Below are positions 9,255 to 19,205 of a stretch of DNA of 64,000 nt, in pieces. Positions within the stretch are counted from its first letter, which is position 1. The number at the start of each line of letters is the position of its first letter. A model generated the notes under the pieces. That model made no database searches, had not been told where the DNA came from, and saw only the letters and a program-made list of their open reading frames with translations. The position numbers and the translations under genes were made by a program. Source of the DNA: CAG-411 sp050875145. Its GTDB lineage: Bacteria > Bacillota > Clostridia > Lachnospirales > Lachnospiraceae. The stretch is taken from contig JBNMLH010000002.1 of NCBI GenBank assembly GCA_050875145.1, forward strand, positions 62,001 through 126,000, given 5' to 3'.

Positions 9255-12200
9255 ATGGCAAGATATTCATTAAAGAAACGTTTGTTTAGTGTAGCTATGG
9301 CAGCGGTACTAACAACTTCTACGATTTATGTAATGCCGTCAGTAACAGTAAAGGCAGAAAAAGGAGAAGGAACGGTAAAAGCCAAACGAAGTTTTGATAG
9401 TAACTATGATGCGCAAAATGCTTATAGTGGAGATGATCTTGGCTGTACCTATACCAAGGAAAAGACTACATTTAAAGTGTGGAGTCCTTTAGCTACGAAA
9501 GTAGTATTGTGTCGTTATGAGAAAGGAAATGGCGGTTCTGTAATCGAAGAAAAAGATATGACAAAGGGTGATAAGGGTGTCTGGAGTATTACGATTGATG
9601 GAGATATTGTCAATACATACTACACCTATAAGGTAACAGCTAATGGAGAGACAAAGGAAGCAGTTGACATTTATGCAAAAGCAGCAGGTGTCAATGGACA
9701 GCGTGCCATGGTTGTTGACCTGGACAGTACAGATCCTGCAAATTGGGATAAAAATTACAAAAGAGAAAAGACATTATTGAGCGATATTGATGTCTGGGAA
9801 GTACATGTTCGTGATTTTTCAATTGATGTAAGTTCTGGTGTATCAAAAGAAAATCGTGGTAAATATAAAGCATTTACAGAAAGCACAACAGTAAATGGAG
9901 AGGGAAAGGTTGCCTCTTGTGTGGATTACCTGAAGGAACTGGGTGTGACACATGTACAGATTATGCCAATGTATGATTATGCATCTGTAGATGAAACAAA
10001 GGTAACAAGTGATTTAGGAAGTAATTATAACTGGGGGTATGACCCTCTAAATTACAATGTACCAGAAGGTTCTTATTCGAGCAATCCATATGATGGAAAT
10101 GTTCGTATTACTGAGATGAAAGAAATGATTCAGGCATTACATGATGCCGGAATTAAAGTAATTATGGATGTGGTTTACAACCATACATATGATACAGCAG
10201 ATTCAAACTTCAATAAGATTATGCCAGATTATTATTATAAGTTAAATTCGGATTTGACTTATAACAATCAATCAGGATGTGGAAATGCTACAAGAAGTGA
10301 CAGTGCAATGTATCGTAAATTTATGATTGATTCTATTTCTTACTGGGCAGATGAGTATAACTTAGACGGTTTCCGTTTTGACTTGATGGGAATTCATGAT
10401 GTGACTACGATGAATCAGATTCGTAAAACGTTAGATGAAAAATTTGGTGAAGATACGATTGTTCTATATGGAGAAGGCTGGACTGGTGACGGAAATTATG
10501 ATTCTAACAGTGCACATAAAGCAAATGAGTCTCAATTAGATGATGGAATTGGATACTTTAATGACCAAATTCGTGATGCGATTAAAGGTGAGCATAAGTT
10601 CGATGGAACGATTGGCTTGGTTCAGACAAATTATACAACAGGTGACTACTTAGAGCCAGGAGAAAAATGGCCAAACAATGTATTTGGTGGAATTATGGGT
10701 TCTGTAGGAAAGACCAGTGGAACATGGGGAATGTGGAGACCATTTTGGTCAAAATCTTCTAATTGTTCTCTTAGTTATACGTCAGCTCATGATAATTTGA
10801 CTTTATGGGATAAATTAACAGAGAAGTTTGGTAAACAGTACGATTCAACAGATGATAAACTGCTTCGTATGAATAAGATGGCAGGAGCCACTGTGCTTGT
10901 ATCAAAGGGAGGAGCCTTTATGCAGGCGGGGGAAGAATTCGCTCGTACAAAACATGGAGATGACAATAGTTATAAGAGTGCAGATTCTGTGAACAAGATT
11001 GACTGGAATCGTCTGAACACACATGAAAATATCTGGAAATATTACGAAGGTATGTTAAGTATTCGTCAGGCATTTTCTGGATTTACACAGATTACTACAA
11101 GAAGTGGAAATAACTGGCAGCCAAATAATAACAATCTTGAATGGATTGCACAGGATGTTTATGGAGTGTCTGCTTTTACAGAGACAAATAATGTAAAAGG
11201 AGAATGGGATCGTGTTGCGGTTATTATCAATAATAAAACAACAGATGCAACTGTAGATTTATCCAAATATAGTTCAAAATGGGTAGTAATTGCAGATGGA
11301 AATACAGCAGGTTTGACTAAGATTTCAGAATGTGATGGTTCTGTAAAAGCAGCAGGAAAATCAGTTGTTGTGGCAGTACCAAAGGATACATTTGATGCAA
11401 ATCCAGATGTAGGAAACAGAAATACAGCACCTACGATTTCAATTGCACAAACATCAATTGAAACAACACCTGGTCAGAAAGTAGAATTTGAGGTAAAGGC
11501 ATCTGACAAGGATGGAGATAATGTTACATTGACAGCCTCTGGTTTACCAGAAGGTGCAACCTTTGAAAATGGAACTTTTACATGGGAAAGTGCAAAAAAA
11601 GGTGAATATACAGTAACATTTACAGCTAGTGATGGAAAAGACAAAACAACAAAGACAGTTACAATTAAAGTAACTTCTGCCAGCGAAGCATTAGAAAAGT
11701 TAATTGCAGAGGTAGAAGCAGCAGGACTTTCAAAGGATGACTATACAGAAAATGTTTGGAACGCTTTACAGAATGCTTTAGAGCAGGCAAAGCAGATTAC
11801 AGCAAAAGAAGATGCATCTCAAGAGAAAATTACAAATGCAGTAACAACTTTACAGAATGCATATGATGCAGTATTGGCTGAAAAAGAAGCAAGAGAAGGA
11901 TTACAGACATATGTAAAAGAGGCAGAAACAACGATTGCGGCAGCAAATGAAAGTAATGAGGCTGCTATGATTTCAGATGCAAAGACAGTATTGGAAGAAG
12001 CAAATACATTGTTAACTGGTGTTGCAACGAAAGAGGCGTACAATGTTGCTAAGAGCAATTTAGAGGATAGTGTGAATGCATTAGCTGTAGGTTCGGGAAA
12101 AACCAGCCTTCATGTATCTGCATCTGCATTTAGTAAAGTTTATGCATATGCGTGGACTGGTACAGGTACTTCTGCTGAAAAATTGTTAGGAGCATGGCCT

Positions 12201-13487
12201 GGAAAACAGTTGACAGAAAAAGATTCAGATGGTAACTATGTGATTGAGTTAGATGATGTTGCTGCAGATTCTAAGTTTAATTTAATTATCAATGATGGTT
12301 CTACTTCACAGACAAAAGATATTGAAGATGTAAGTGGAAAAATAACGGTAACAGTAGATGCTACAAGTTCTGGTTCTCAAAATGGAAATAAGGTTTACAA
12401 TGCAAAAGCAACCAGCGAGCCTGTTTCTGCAACAACACCAGAAATTACAAAGAAAAGTTTACAGGCAGTAATGAAAAATGCTGAAACTTATAAAGAAGAC
12501 GACTACACAGAAGAAAGTTATGCTGTATTAAAAGAGGCTATGGAGACAGCATCTAAGGTCAATGAGAAGGAAAGTGCTACACAGCTAGAGATTAACCAGA
12601 CAACCAGAGCACTTCGAGTAGCTATTCTTAACATTGTAAAGAAGCAAGGAAGCGTTGTAGAGCCAACACCTGCTGCTACTGCATCAACAGAACCAACAGC
12701 AGAAGCAACAAGTACACCACAGCCAAATCAAAGCAGTACACCAGATAGTTCATCTGCACCGGAACAGTCTAGTACACCAAGTCCAACAGATGTACAGGAA
12801 ACACCAGGAGCGACAACAAATCCTACCAATCCGGTAACAACTGTACAACCAGGTATTGATGATGCAACTGCGGCTCCAACAGTTACGGCTACAGTTGCTC
12901 CAACTGCTTCGCCAGCAGATGAAAGTGATTTTAAGATTTCATCCGTTAAGTTTAGTCCAAGCTTGTGTCAGGTTGTGAATAAAAATATTACATTATCTGT
13001 AGCTGCGAAAGGCGGTATTGGAACATACAAGTATAAATATGACGTTTATTTAGGAAACAAACAGGTATTAGCGAAGAATTATAGTAGCAGTCGTACATTG
13101 AAGTACAAGCCTACCAAAGCAGGTACTTATCGATTTAAAGTTTCTGCAATGGATGAGGATGGTGTAGTACGCACTGTAACAAAGTCTTATGTAGTTGTAT
13201 CAAAGAAACTGGCAATTTCCTCTGTAAAAATTGGAAAGGCTACTGTGAAAAAGAACAAAAAGGTAAAATTTACAGTAAAAGCAGTTGGTGGTAAAAAAGC
13301 ATATAAGTATAATTTTGCCATTATCAATGCAAAAGGAAAGACAGTTAAAAAATCAGGATACACGACAAAGACTTCATGGAATTGGAAGGCAACAACAACA
13401 GGAACATTTAAAATAAAATTTACGGTAAAAGATGCAACGGGAACCGTAGTAACAAAAACTGTAAAGAAGATTAAAGTTGTAAGATAA
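9255..13487 (+). CDS. pulA: Large secreted multidomain type I pullulanase with CBM26-like and FIVAR-like domains
   Basis: This 1410-residue paralogue of the preceding pullulanase should debranch alpha-glucans at the cell surface. I use the ATG at 9255, 6 bases after AAAGGAG, rather than the in-frame TTG at 9234. Order: signal peptide to about 35; CBM48; GH13 barrel with Asp376, Glu407 and Asp513 as catalytic residues; an Ig/cadherin-like domain near 720-805; helical FIVAR-like repeats near 810-945; a CBM26-like module near 948-1045 with LLGAWPGKQ; another FIVAR-like helix pair near 1060-1125; a Thr/Pro/Ser linker; two C-terminal repeats shared with the three upstream proteins. No sortase motif is seen. 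Compared with its neighbour, it has gained the binding and spacer domains between catalytic core and anchor. Confidence 0.94.
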   Translation: MARYSLKKRLFSVAMAAVLTTSTIYVMPSVTVKAEKGEGTVKAKRSFDSNYDAQNAYSGDDLGCTYTKEKTTFKVWSPLATKVVLCRYEKGNGGSVIEEKDMTKGDKGVWSITIDGDIVNTYYTYKVTANGETKEAVDIYAKAAGVNGQRAMVVDLDSTDPANWDKNYKREKTLLSDIDVWEVHVRDFSIDVSSGVSKENRGKYKAFTESTTVNGEGKVASCVDYLKELGVTHVQIMPMYDYASVDETKVTSDLGSNYNWGYDPLNYNVPEGSYSSNPYDGNVRITEMKEMIQALHDAGIKVIMDVVYNHTYDTADSNFNKIMPDYYYKLNSDLTYNNQSGCGNATRSDSAMYRKFMIDSISYWADEYNLDGFRFDLMGIHDVTTMNQIRKTLDEKFGEDTIVLYGEGWTGDGNYDSNSAHKANESQLDDGIGYFNDQIRDAIKGEHKFDGTIGLVQTNYTTGDYLEPGEKWPNNVFGGIMGSVGKTSGTWGMWRPFWSKSSNCSLSYTSAHDNLTLWDKLTEKFGKQYDSTDDKLLRMNKMAGATVLVSKGGAFMQAGEEFARTKHGDDNSYKSADSVNKIDWNRLNTHENIWKYYEGMLSIRQAFSGFTQITTRSGNNWQPNNNNLEWIAQDVYGVSAFTETNNVKGEWDRVAVIINNKTTDATVDLSKYSSKWVVIADGNTAGLTKISECDGSVKAAGKSVVVAVPKDTFDANPDVGNRNTAPTISIAQTSIETTPGQKVEFEVKASDKDGDNVTLTASGLPEGATFENGTFTWESAKKGEYTVTFTASDGKDKTTKTVTIKVTSASEALEKLIAEVEAAGLSKDDYTENVWNALQNALEQAKQITAKEDASQEKITNAVTTLQNAYDAVLAEKEAREGLQTYVKEAETTIAAANESNEAAMISDAKTVLEEANTLLTGVATKEAYNVAKSNLEDSVNALAVGSGKTSLHVSASAFSKVYAYAWTGTGTSAEKLLGAWPGKQLTEKDSDGNYVIELDDVAADSKFNLIINDGSTSQTKDIEDVSGKITVTVDATSSGSQNGNKVYNAKATSEPVSATTPEITKKSLQAVMKNAETYKEDDYTEESYAVLKEAMETASKVNEKESATQLEINQTTRALRVAILNIVKKQGSVVEPTPAATASTEPTAEATSTPQPNQSSTPDSSSAPEQSSTPSPTDVQETPGATTNPTNPVTTVQPGIDDATAAPTVTATVAPTASPADESDFKISSVKFSPSLCQVVNKNITLSVAAKGGIGTYKYKYDVYLGNKQVLAKNYSSSRTLKYKPTKAGTYRFKVSAMDEDGVVRTVTKSYVVVSKKLAISSVKIGKATVKKNKKVKFTVKAVGGKKAYKYNFAIINAKGKTVKKSGYTTKTSWNWKATTTGTFKIKFTVKDATGTVVTKTVKKIKVVR

Positions 13488-13490
13488 TGT

Positions 13491-13541
13491 AAAAGGGATT
13501 TTAGGACAACGTTTGATTGTTGTTCTGAAATCCCTTTTTTC
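13491..13541 (+). terminator. Strong terminator ending the starch block
   Basis: A 20-base stem (13491-13510 with 13519-13538, wobbles only) with an 8-base loop ends in a TTTTTT run. Confidence 0.92.
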
Positions 13542-13548
13542 TACAAAA

Positions 13549-13577
13549 TTGAGAAAAGATTGACAGCGTGCTATAAT
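13549..13577 (+). promoter_or_regulatory. Predicted promoter of the glycerophosphodiesterase gene
   Basis: TTGAGA at 13549-13554, 17 bases, then TATAAT at 13572-13577. The start codon is 40 bases downstream of the -10 box. Confidence 0.65.
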
Positions 13578-13616
13578 GAAAAAAGAAGATTATGGTAGAG
13601 AGAAAAGGTATTTTAT

Positions 13617-15461
13617 ATGAAGAAAAAAAGGGAATGCGGAAGAAGAATAAAGCACACATGGGCAATGCAGGTAGAAGGATTGAAGTGGTTATATGTATTT
13701 CAAGTGATATATACGATTACTTCAATTTTATTGTTTCGCCCGTTATGTAATTTTGTGATAAAAAAATTATTACGTCTATATGGGTATAGTTATATTACTT
13801 CAGAGAATATGCTACTCTTTTTTGCAAAACCACCAGTGATAGGCTCACTTTTTTTGTTGCTATTGCTCTTTGCGTTATTTTCATTTTTGGCATTAATGTA
13901 TGAATATCGCTATATTAGTGATGTCTGTCATAGAAAAAGTGTCAATTGTTTTTCTAATGTATTGTCCACATATAAAGATGTAAAAAGATTATTACTGGAA
14001 CGACAATATGTTGCTATTTTTTTAGTGATTGGAACAGGTTTGTTATATGCAATGCCGATTATTCTATTTGCTATGAAAAACATTCCATCCGTTCATTATG
14101 TTGTAAAATCATTTCTGAAGATAAAAGAGTTGAAAAGAATGTTATATATAGGTATGGTGATCTTTTTTGGGGTTATGCTGCCACATACTTATACATTATC
14201 TTCTTTTTTTGAAGGAGAGAGTTCATTCAAAAAGGCAAAAGAAACAAGCAAAAAATTATTTTTAAGAAGACCTATACGAACGGTAGTGGGGACCTTGTTT
14301 TGGAATTTGGTATCCGTTGGTTTTTGCGGCATTTGTTATACGATTATAATAGGGATTACAATTTTACTAATCTTGTTATTTGTTTCGAATAATCTGCATG
14401 TGGCAGTTTTTTGTACAGTGCAGGAAAAACTTTATTTTATGGGTTTCTCTTTATCGATTCTGTTTTCTATTACATTACAGATAACGGGAAATATACAGTT
14501 TTTTGATTGGGTTAAGGAAAAGCCAGAGAAATACGAAGAAAATGAAAAGATTAGTGCAAAGGAAAAATATGCAGGAACAAAGTTACTGAATAAAAAACTT
14601 TTTATAAGCGGCATTATTTTGGTTCTTATTTTAGATAGTGTTGCAATTTATGATACAATGCAGAATGGAAAAAGCAGCAATTGGGGAAAGGTTGGAAATG
14701 CGGAAATTACTTCTCACAGGGGAGCCTCCTTTTATGCACCAGAGAATACAATTCCTGCTATGGAAAATGCAATATCGCAGGCAACAGATTATATTGAGAT
14801 AGATGTGCAGCAAACAAAAGACGGAGAAGTTGTTTTAATGCATGATTCGTTGATGACAAGGACAACAGGGATAAGTAAGCATGTATATGAAATGACCTAT
14901 GATGAAATTAAACAGTTAGATGCAGGAAAATGGTATTCTTCAGAATATGTGGGGACATCCATTCCTACATTGCGGGAGGTGTTGCGATTCTGCAAAGGAA
15001 AATGCAAACTTAATATAGAGATTAAGGCGAGTGATAAAACACCTGAATTGATAGAAAAGGTGGTTGATTTAATCGAGGAATATGATTTTACCAGACAATG
15101 TGTGGTAACGTCTGTATATAAAAAAGCATTATGTGAAGTAAAAAAATACAACAAAGAAATTGTGACAGGGTATATATTATCTTCTGCATATGGCCGATAT
15201 TATTTAGACAAGGACATTGATTTTTTGAGCATGCGTGCTACTATGGTTACGGAAAGAATCGTGTTGTTGGCACACAAATATGGTAAGGAAGTTTATGTAT
15301 GGACGGTCAATTCAAAGCAAGATGCATTATATATGAGCCAGTTGGGGGTAGATAATATTATTACAGATCGTCCGGCATATATTCGGAATGCGTTATATGA
15401 GGAAAATGCAAACCGAACAATACTAAACTTACTTCGCATTGGATTTCAGCAAGGTGATTAG
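13617..15461 (+). CDS. Glycerophosphodiester phosphodiesterase with N-terminal membrane domain
   Basis: The product splits glycerophosphodiesters, and possibly glycerol-phosphate polymers, into glycerol 3-phosphate and an alcohol. The 614-residue protein has a membrane domain of about 340 residues with several hydrophobic segments, a last membrane segment near 328-348 and a GDPD domain at about 363-600. GDPD motifs are clear: His367 in SHRGA, PENT, the metal-binding EIDV, and VLMHD. The C-terminal domain is predicted to be outside the cell. This two-part design is common in Firmicutes. The following gene starts 16 bases later, so the two are probably co-transcribed. Confidence 0.9.
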   Translation: MKKKRECGRRIKHTWAMQVEGLKWLYVFQVIYTITSILLFRPLCNFVIKKLLRLYGYSYITSENMLLFFAKPPVIGSLFLLLLLFALFSFLALMYEYRYISDVCHRKSVNCFSNVLSTYKDVKRLLLERQYVAIFLVIGTGLLYAMPIILFAMKNIPSVHYVVKSFLKIKELKRMLYIGMVIFFGVMLPHTYTLSSFFEGESSFKKAKETSKKLFLRRPIRTVVGTLFWNLVSVGFCGICYTIIIGITILLILLFVSNNLHVAVFCTVQEKLYFMGFSLSILFSITLQITGNIQFFDWVKEKPEKYEENEKISAKEKYAGTKLLNKKLFISGIILVLILDSVAIYDTMQNGKSSNWGKVGNAEITSHRGASFYAPENTIPAMENAISQATDYIEIDVQQTKDGEVVLMHDSLMTRTTGISKHVYEMTYDEIKQLDAGKWYSSEYVGTSIPTLREVLRFCKGKCKLNIEIKASDKTPELIEKVVDLIEEYDFTRQCVVTSVYKKALCEVKKYNKEIVTGYILSSAYGRYYLDKDIDFLSMRATMVTERIVLLAHKYGKEVYVWTVNSKQDALYMSQLGVDNIITDRPAYIRNALYEENANRTILNLLRIGFQQGD

Positions 15462-15477
15462 AGAGAGAGGGATCAAG

Positions 15478-17235
15478 ATGAGGAAAAGGCTGACTACAAT
15501 TTTAATAACGAGTATTATTATGGTGCTAGCATTAGGAGGAGTTTGCTTTTTTGTGTATAGGCAGAATAAAAAGTTACAGGATGCGCAAGAACGATTAAAG
15601 CAGCAGGAATTGGACATCTTTTTGGATAATTCCCAAAAAGAAGTGTTTGACGAAAGGCAGATTACAGCAACTTCGTTGGACACAAAACAAAAAAAAGCAA
15701 AGACCATATATTCTAGAAGCTATACAGAAGCGAAAGATGCCTATATTAAAAAGTGCAAAAAAAAGAATTTATATGATTTTGACAGCCCTTTGATGGAATG
15801 GAATTTGTATGGTACAAACAATCTTTCTATGTATTTGTATTTTAAAGCATCGGAAGATACATACATTCGTTATACAATACAGGTTGAGGATGATAAGATA
15901 CCTAATTTTACGCGAACCTTATACAATGGGGAAAATAATAATCTAACCAGAGAACATGAATATCAAATATCAGGTTTTGTACCAGGTATGAAGAACTTGT
16001 TGATTTTGGATATGTATGGAAAAGATGACAAGTTGCGCAATCAAAAAGTATTTGAAATCAATGTGCCTGCATTACAGTCGGGGGCAGAGACAAAGTTATC
16101 GGTATCTTCTGGGCGAAGTGAAGAACAGATTAGCAATGGTCTTTATACGGTTTTTGGAAAGCAATCCATTTTATTATATGATAATAGCGGTGTACTTCGT
16201 GGGGAGATTCCTTTAAATCATGTGTCCTCTCAAAAACTTTTTATAGAAGAAAATAAAATGTACTATGGAATTGATGCGAATCATGTTGTGGCAATTGGTC
16301 CATTGGGAGAGGTAGAGAAAGTATATACATTGGGGAAATATAGTCAGTATGAGGACTTTATATACAATGGATATGGAGATTTGTGGATATTAGCAACGCA
16401 GAAGGGAAAAAAGAGTAAATCCGTAAAGGATACGGTAATTTCATTGAATTTACAAAATGGAGACATTCAGGAATTGTTTTCGATGGAAACACTTTTACCT
16501 AAAATGATGAAAACGGCAAAAAAGACAAAAAAACAAAAGGAACTTAACTGGATTGATTTAAACAGTTTGACACAGGTGAATAGTGATGAAATACTGGTAA
16601 GTTCCCGTGAGTTATCCTCTATTTTTAAAGTTATAAATATCAATAGCCGTTCACCAAGAATTTCATTTATTATAGGTGAAGCGAAAGTGTGGAAAGGCAG
16701 TGGCTATGAGAAGAAGCTTCTGGCAAAAGCAGGGCAGGCAGAAGCAAATCAGGCACAAGCGGATGCACAGGCAAATAGCCTTGTTGATTTAGGCAGCGCA
16801 GCAGAAGTGTTTTATGCACCATTTGGACAAACTTGCATACAACAGGAGAATTCAGATAAATTATCAGATGGACAGTATTATTTATATGTCTGGAACAGTA
16901 ATTATGGTTATAGTGCTACAAGACCAAAAATAAAATGGACGGGATTTAAAGGAGTTGGCACAAAACAACGGGAAGCAAAATGCTCCTATGTTGAAAAATA
17001 TTTAATAGATGAAACGGCTGCACAGTACAATCAGGAAGAAAATAAACAAGTGGCTTACACACCGAATAAAGGAAGTATGCAATTTTATGGAACGCAAAGC
17101 ATATATAATTATGGTAGTGCGAAGGAATATGCAGAATATGATAAAAAAGGAAAATTGCTTCGCAAATTCAGTCATTCTATGTCGAATGTTTCGTATGTGG
17201 AAAAACAGGATTTTAAGGGATTTTGGTTTCAATAA
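15478..17235 (+). CDS. Probable membrane-anchored aryl-sulfate sulfotransferase-like protein
   Basis: The ATG at 15478 follows a GAGAGAGAGGGA purine stretch and gives 585 residues; an in-frame TTG at 15439 would overlap the previous gene. There is one N-terminal membrane anchor at about residues 5-27, then a charged stretch. A beta-rich domain with the feel of the arylsulfotransferase N-terminal domain follows (a YTIQV strand near residue 140, HEYQISGFVPGMKN near 160). The remainder could form a beta-propeller of the ASST type, which moves sulfate between phenolic compounds. I do not see enough conserved catalytic His/Arg motifs to be sure. An Ala/Gln-rich stretch lies at about residues 418-437. 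Alternative: an uncharacterised extracellular propeller protein. Confidence 0.55.
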   Translation: MRKRLTTILITSIIMVLALGGVCFFVYRQNKKLQDAQERLKQQELDIFLDNSQKEVFDERQITATSLDTKQKKAKTIYSRSYTEAKDAYIKKCKKKNLYDFDSPLMEWNLYGTNNLSMYLYFKASEDTYIRYTIQVEDDKIPNFTRTLYNGENNNLTREHEYQISGFVPGMKNLLILDMYGKDDKLRNQKVFEINVPALQSGAETKLSVSSGRSEEQISNGLYTVFGKQSILLYDNSGVLRGEIPLNHVSSQKLFIEENKMYYGIDANHVVAIGPLGEVEKVYTLGKYSQYEDFIYNGYGDLWILATQKGKKSKSVKDTVISLNLQNGDIQELFSMETLLPKMMKTAKKTKKQKELNWIDLNSLTQVNSDEILVSSRELSSIFKVININSRSPRISFIIGEAKVWKGSGYEKKLLAKAGQAEANQAQADAQANSLVDLGSAAEVFYAPFGQTCIQQENSDKLSDGQYYLYVWNSNYGYSATRPKIKWTGFKGVGTKQREAKCSYVEKYLIDETAAQYNQEENKQVAYTPNKGSMQFYGTQSIYNYGSAKEYAEYDKKGKLLRKFSHSMSNVSYVEKQDFKGFWFQ

Positions 17236-17257
17236 GAAAAAGATGAGTCAATAGAGA

Positions 17258-17302
17258 CAACTCGGAAAAAACAGTATTGTTTTTTTCGGGTTGTTTTACT
17301 TT
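17258..17302 (+). terminator. Rho-independent terminator after the sulfotransferase-like gene
   Basis: A 16-base stem (17258-17273 with 17278-17293, two wobbles) with a GTAT loop is followed by TTTTACTTT. Confidence 0.88.
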
Positions 17303-17323
17303 ATAGAAGAAATGTGGTATAGT
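17295..17323 (+). promoter_or_regulatory. Predicted promoter of argS
   Basis: TTTACT at 17295-17300 and TATAGT at 17318-17323 are 17 bases apart. No T-box leader features (specifier loop, antiterminator with TGGN bulge) are apparent in the roughly 100-base leader. Confidence 0.5.
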
Positions 17324-17421
17324 TGTAATAACTATGAACTTTTGCAATAGGTTTAGAGGATAGGACGTGTTCATTTTTCTAAATCTGGCTAGAAAATAGA
17401 GAAAGGATAGGACAAAGAGTA

Positions 17422-19188
17422 ATGGAAAAGCTAATCAACGAGATAAAACAGGAAGTGACTCAGGCTTTTGTAAAAGCAGGGTATGAGGAAAAGTATGGAA
17501 ATGTTACAGTTTCTAATCGCCCTGACTTATGTCAATATCAGTGTAATGGAGCGTTAGCGGCTGCAAAACAATATAAAAAGGCACCAATTATGATTGCACA
17601 GGAGGTAGTAGCTTTCTTAGAAGAGAGTGAAAGCTTTCAATCAATTGAAGCAGTAGCACCAGGTTTCATAAATATTACGCTTAGTGGTGCATATTTAGCA
17701 AAGTATGTATCAGCTATGGCAGCCAGTAAAAAATACGGTGTAGAAGAAGCGAAAAATCCAAAGACAATTATTATAGATTATGGTGGACCTAATATTGCAA
17801 AGCCATTACATGTAGGACATTTACGTTCTGCTATCATTGGTGAAAGTATCAAACGTTTTGGTAAATTTATGGGACATAAAGTAATCGGAGATGCTCATTT
17901 AGGAGACTGGGGACTTCAGATGGGATTGATTATTACAGAATGTAAAAAGAGAAATCCTGACTGGGTATATTTTGATGATAACTTTGAGGGAGAATATCCA
18001 AAAGAAGCACCTTTTACAATGGCAGAGTTAGAGGAGATTTATCCATATGCCAATGCATATTCCAAAGAGCATCCAGAATATCGTGAAGAAGCACAGAATG
18101 CAACCTTCCTTTTACAGAACGGAAAACGTGGATACCATGCTTTGTGGGAGCATATATTAAATGTATCTGTAAATGATTTGAAAAAGAATTATGAAAAGCT
18201 TAATGTGGAGTTTGATCTGTGGAAAAAGGAAAGTGATGCACAGCCATATATTGCGGACATGGTAGAAGATATGAAAAAGAATGGATATGCTTACGTGAGC
18301 GATGGTGCATTGGTAGTAGATGTAAAAGAGGAAACGGACAAAAAGGAAATTCCACCATGTATGATTTTAAAATCAGATGGAGCGACTCTTTATAATACAA
18401 CGGATTTAGCAACTATCGTAGAGCGTATGAAACTCTTTCAACCAGATGCAATTACTTATGTGGTAGACAAGAGACAAGAGTTATATTTTGAACAGGTATT
18501 TCGTTGTGCAAAGAAGACAAAGTTGGTAGGCGAGGACACAAAACTTACGTTCCTTGGATTTGGTACGATGAATGGAAAAGATGGAAAACCATTTAAGACA
18601 AGAGAAGGTGGAGTTATGAGACTGGAGACATTGATTCAGCTCATTACAGACGCTGTCTATGATAAAGTAGCTGATCGAAATGTCTCTGAGGAAGAAGCAA
18701 AGGAAATTGCAAGAAAAGTTGGAGTGGCTGCATTAAAGTATGGTGATTTATCCAACCAGGCATCGAAAGATTATGTCTTTGATATTGAGCGCTTTTCTTC
18801 GTTTGAAGGAAACACAGGACCATATATTTTATATACGATTGTTCGTATTAAATCCATTTTAGCAAAGTATGAAGAAAAAGTCGGAAAGCTGCCTGAAGAA
18901 ACTGCCTTATTAGCGGCAGCCAGTGACAGTGAAACAGGATTAATGCTTGAACTTGCTAAATTTAATGATATGATGGAGAGTGCGTTTGAAGAAAATGCAC
19001 CACATAAGATGTGTCAATATATTTATGAGTTATCCAATGCATTTGCAAGATTTTATCATGAGAATAAAATTATTGCGGAGGAAGATAAAGAACGTCAGAA
19101 ATCATGGATATCACTTATTTGTCTTACAAAGGGTGTATTGGAGGTTTGTGTTGATTTATTAGGTATGGAAGCACCAGACCGTATGTAA
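17422..19188 (+). CDS. argS: Arginyl-tRNA synthetase
   Basis: The enzyme charges tRNA-Arg with arginine in the cytoplasm. The 588-residue class I synthetase has the N-terminal Add-1 domain, the HIGH-type signature PLHVGHLRS near residue 132, and the catalytic core. A C-terminal all-helical DALR anticodon-binding domain follows, with its start near FEGNTGPYILYTIVR. As usual in ArgS there is no canonical KMSKS. Length is normal. The gene opens a run that continues with dapF 17 bases downstream. Confidence 0.97.
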   Translation: MEKLINEIKQEVTQAFVKAGYEEKYGNVTVSNRPDLCQYQCNGALAAAKQYKKAPIMIAQEVVAFLEESESFQSIEAVAPGFINITLSGAYLAKYVSAMAASKKYGVEEAKNPKTIIIDYGGPNIAKPLHVGHLRSAIIGESIKRFGKFMGHKVIGDAHLGDWGLQMGLIITECKKRNPDWVYFDDNFEGEYPKEAPFTMAELEEIYPYANAYSKEHPEYREEAQNATFLLQNGKRGYHALWEHILNVSVNDLKKNYEKLNVEFDLWKKESDAQPYIADMVEDMKKNGYAYVSDGALVVDVKEETDKKEIPPCMILKSDGATLYNTTDLATIVERMKLFQPDAITYVVDKRQELYFEQVFRCAKKTKLVGEDTKLTFLGFGTMNGKDGKPFKTREGGVMRLETLIQLITDAVYDKVADRNVSEEEAKEIARKVGVAALKYGDLSNQASKDYVFDIERFSSFEGNTGPYILYTIVRIKSILAKYEEKVGKLPEETALLAAASDSETGLMLELAKFNDMMESAFEENAPHKMCQYIYELSNAFARFYHENKIIAEEDKERQKSWISLICLTKGVLEVCVDLLGMEAPDRM

Positions 19189-19205
19189 AGAAAGAGAGGA
19201 AGTTT

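Noticed and set aside
12660..12930. Repetitive Thr/Pro-rich DNA that could look like a tandem repeat locus
   Set aside because: It encodes an irregular Pro/Thr/Ser linker between domains and has no fixed repeat unit or CRISPR-like spacing.
13560..13577. TTGACA followed closely by TATAAT
   Set aside because: The two boxes are only 6 bases apart. The TTGAGA at 13549 with 17-base spacing is the better -35.
17324..17421. Leader of argS considered as a T-box riboswitch
   Set aside because: It is too short and lacks the T-box sequence and an alternative terminator/antiterminator.
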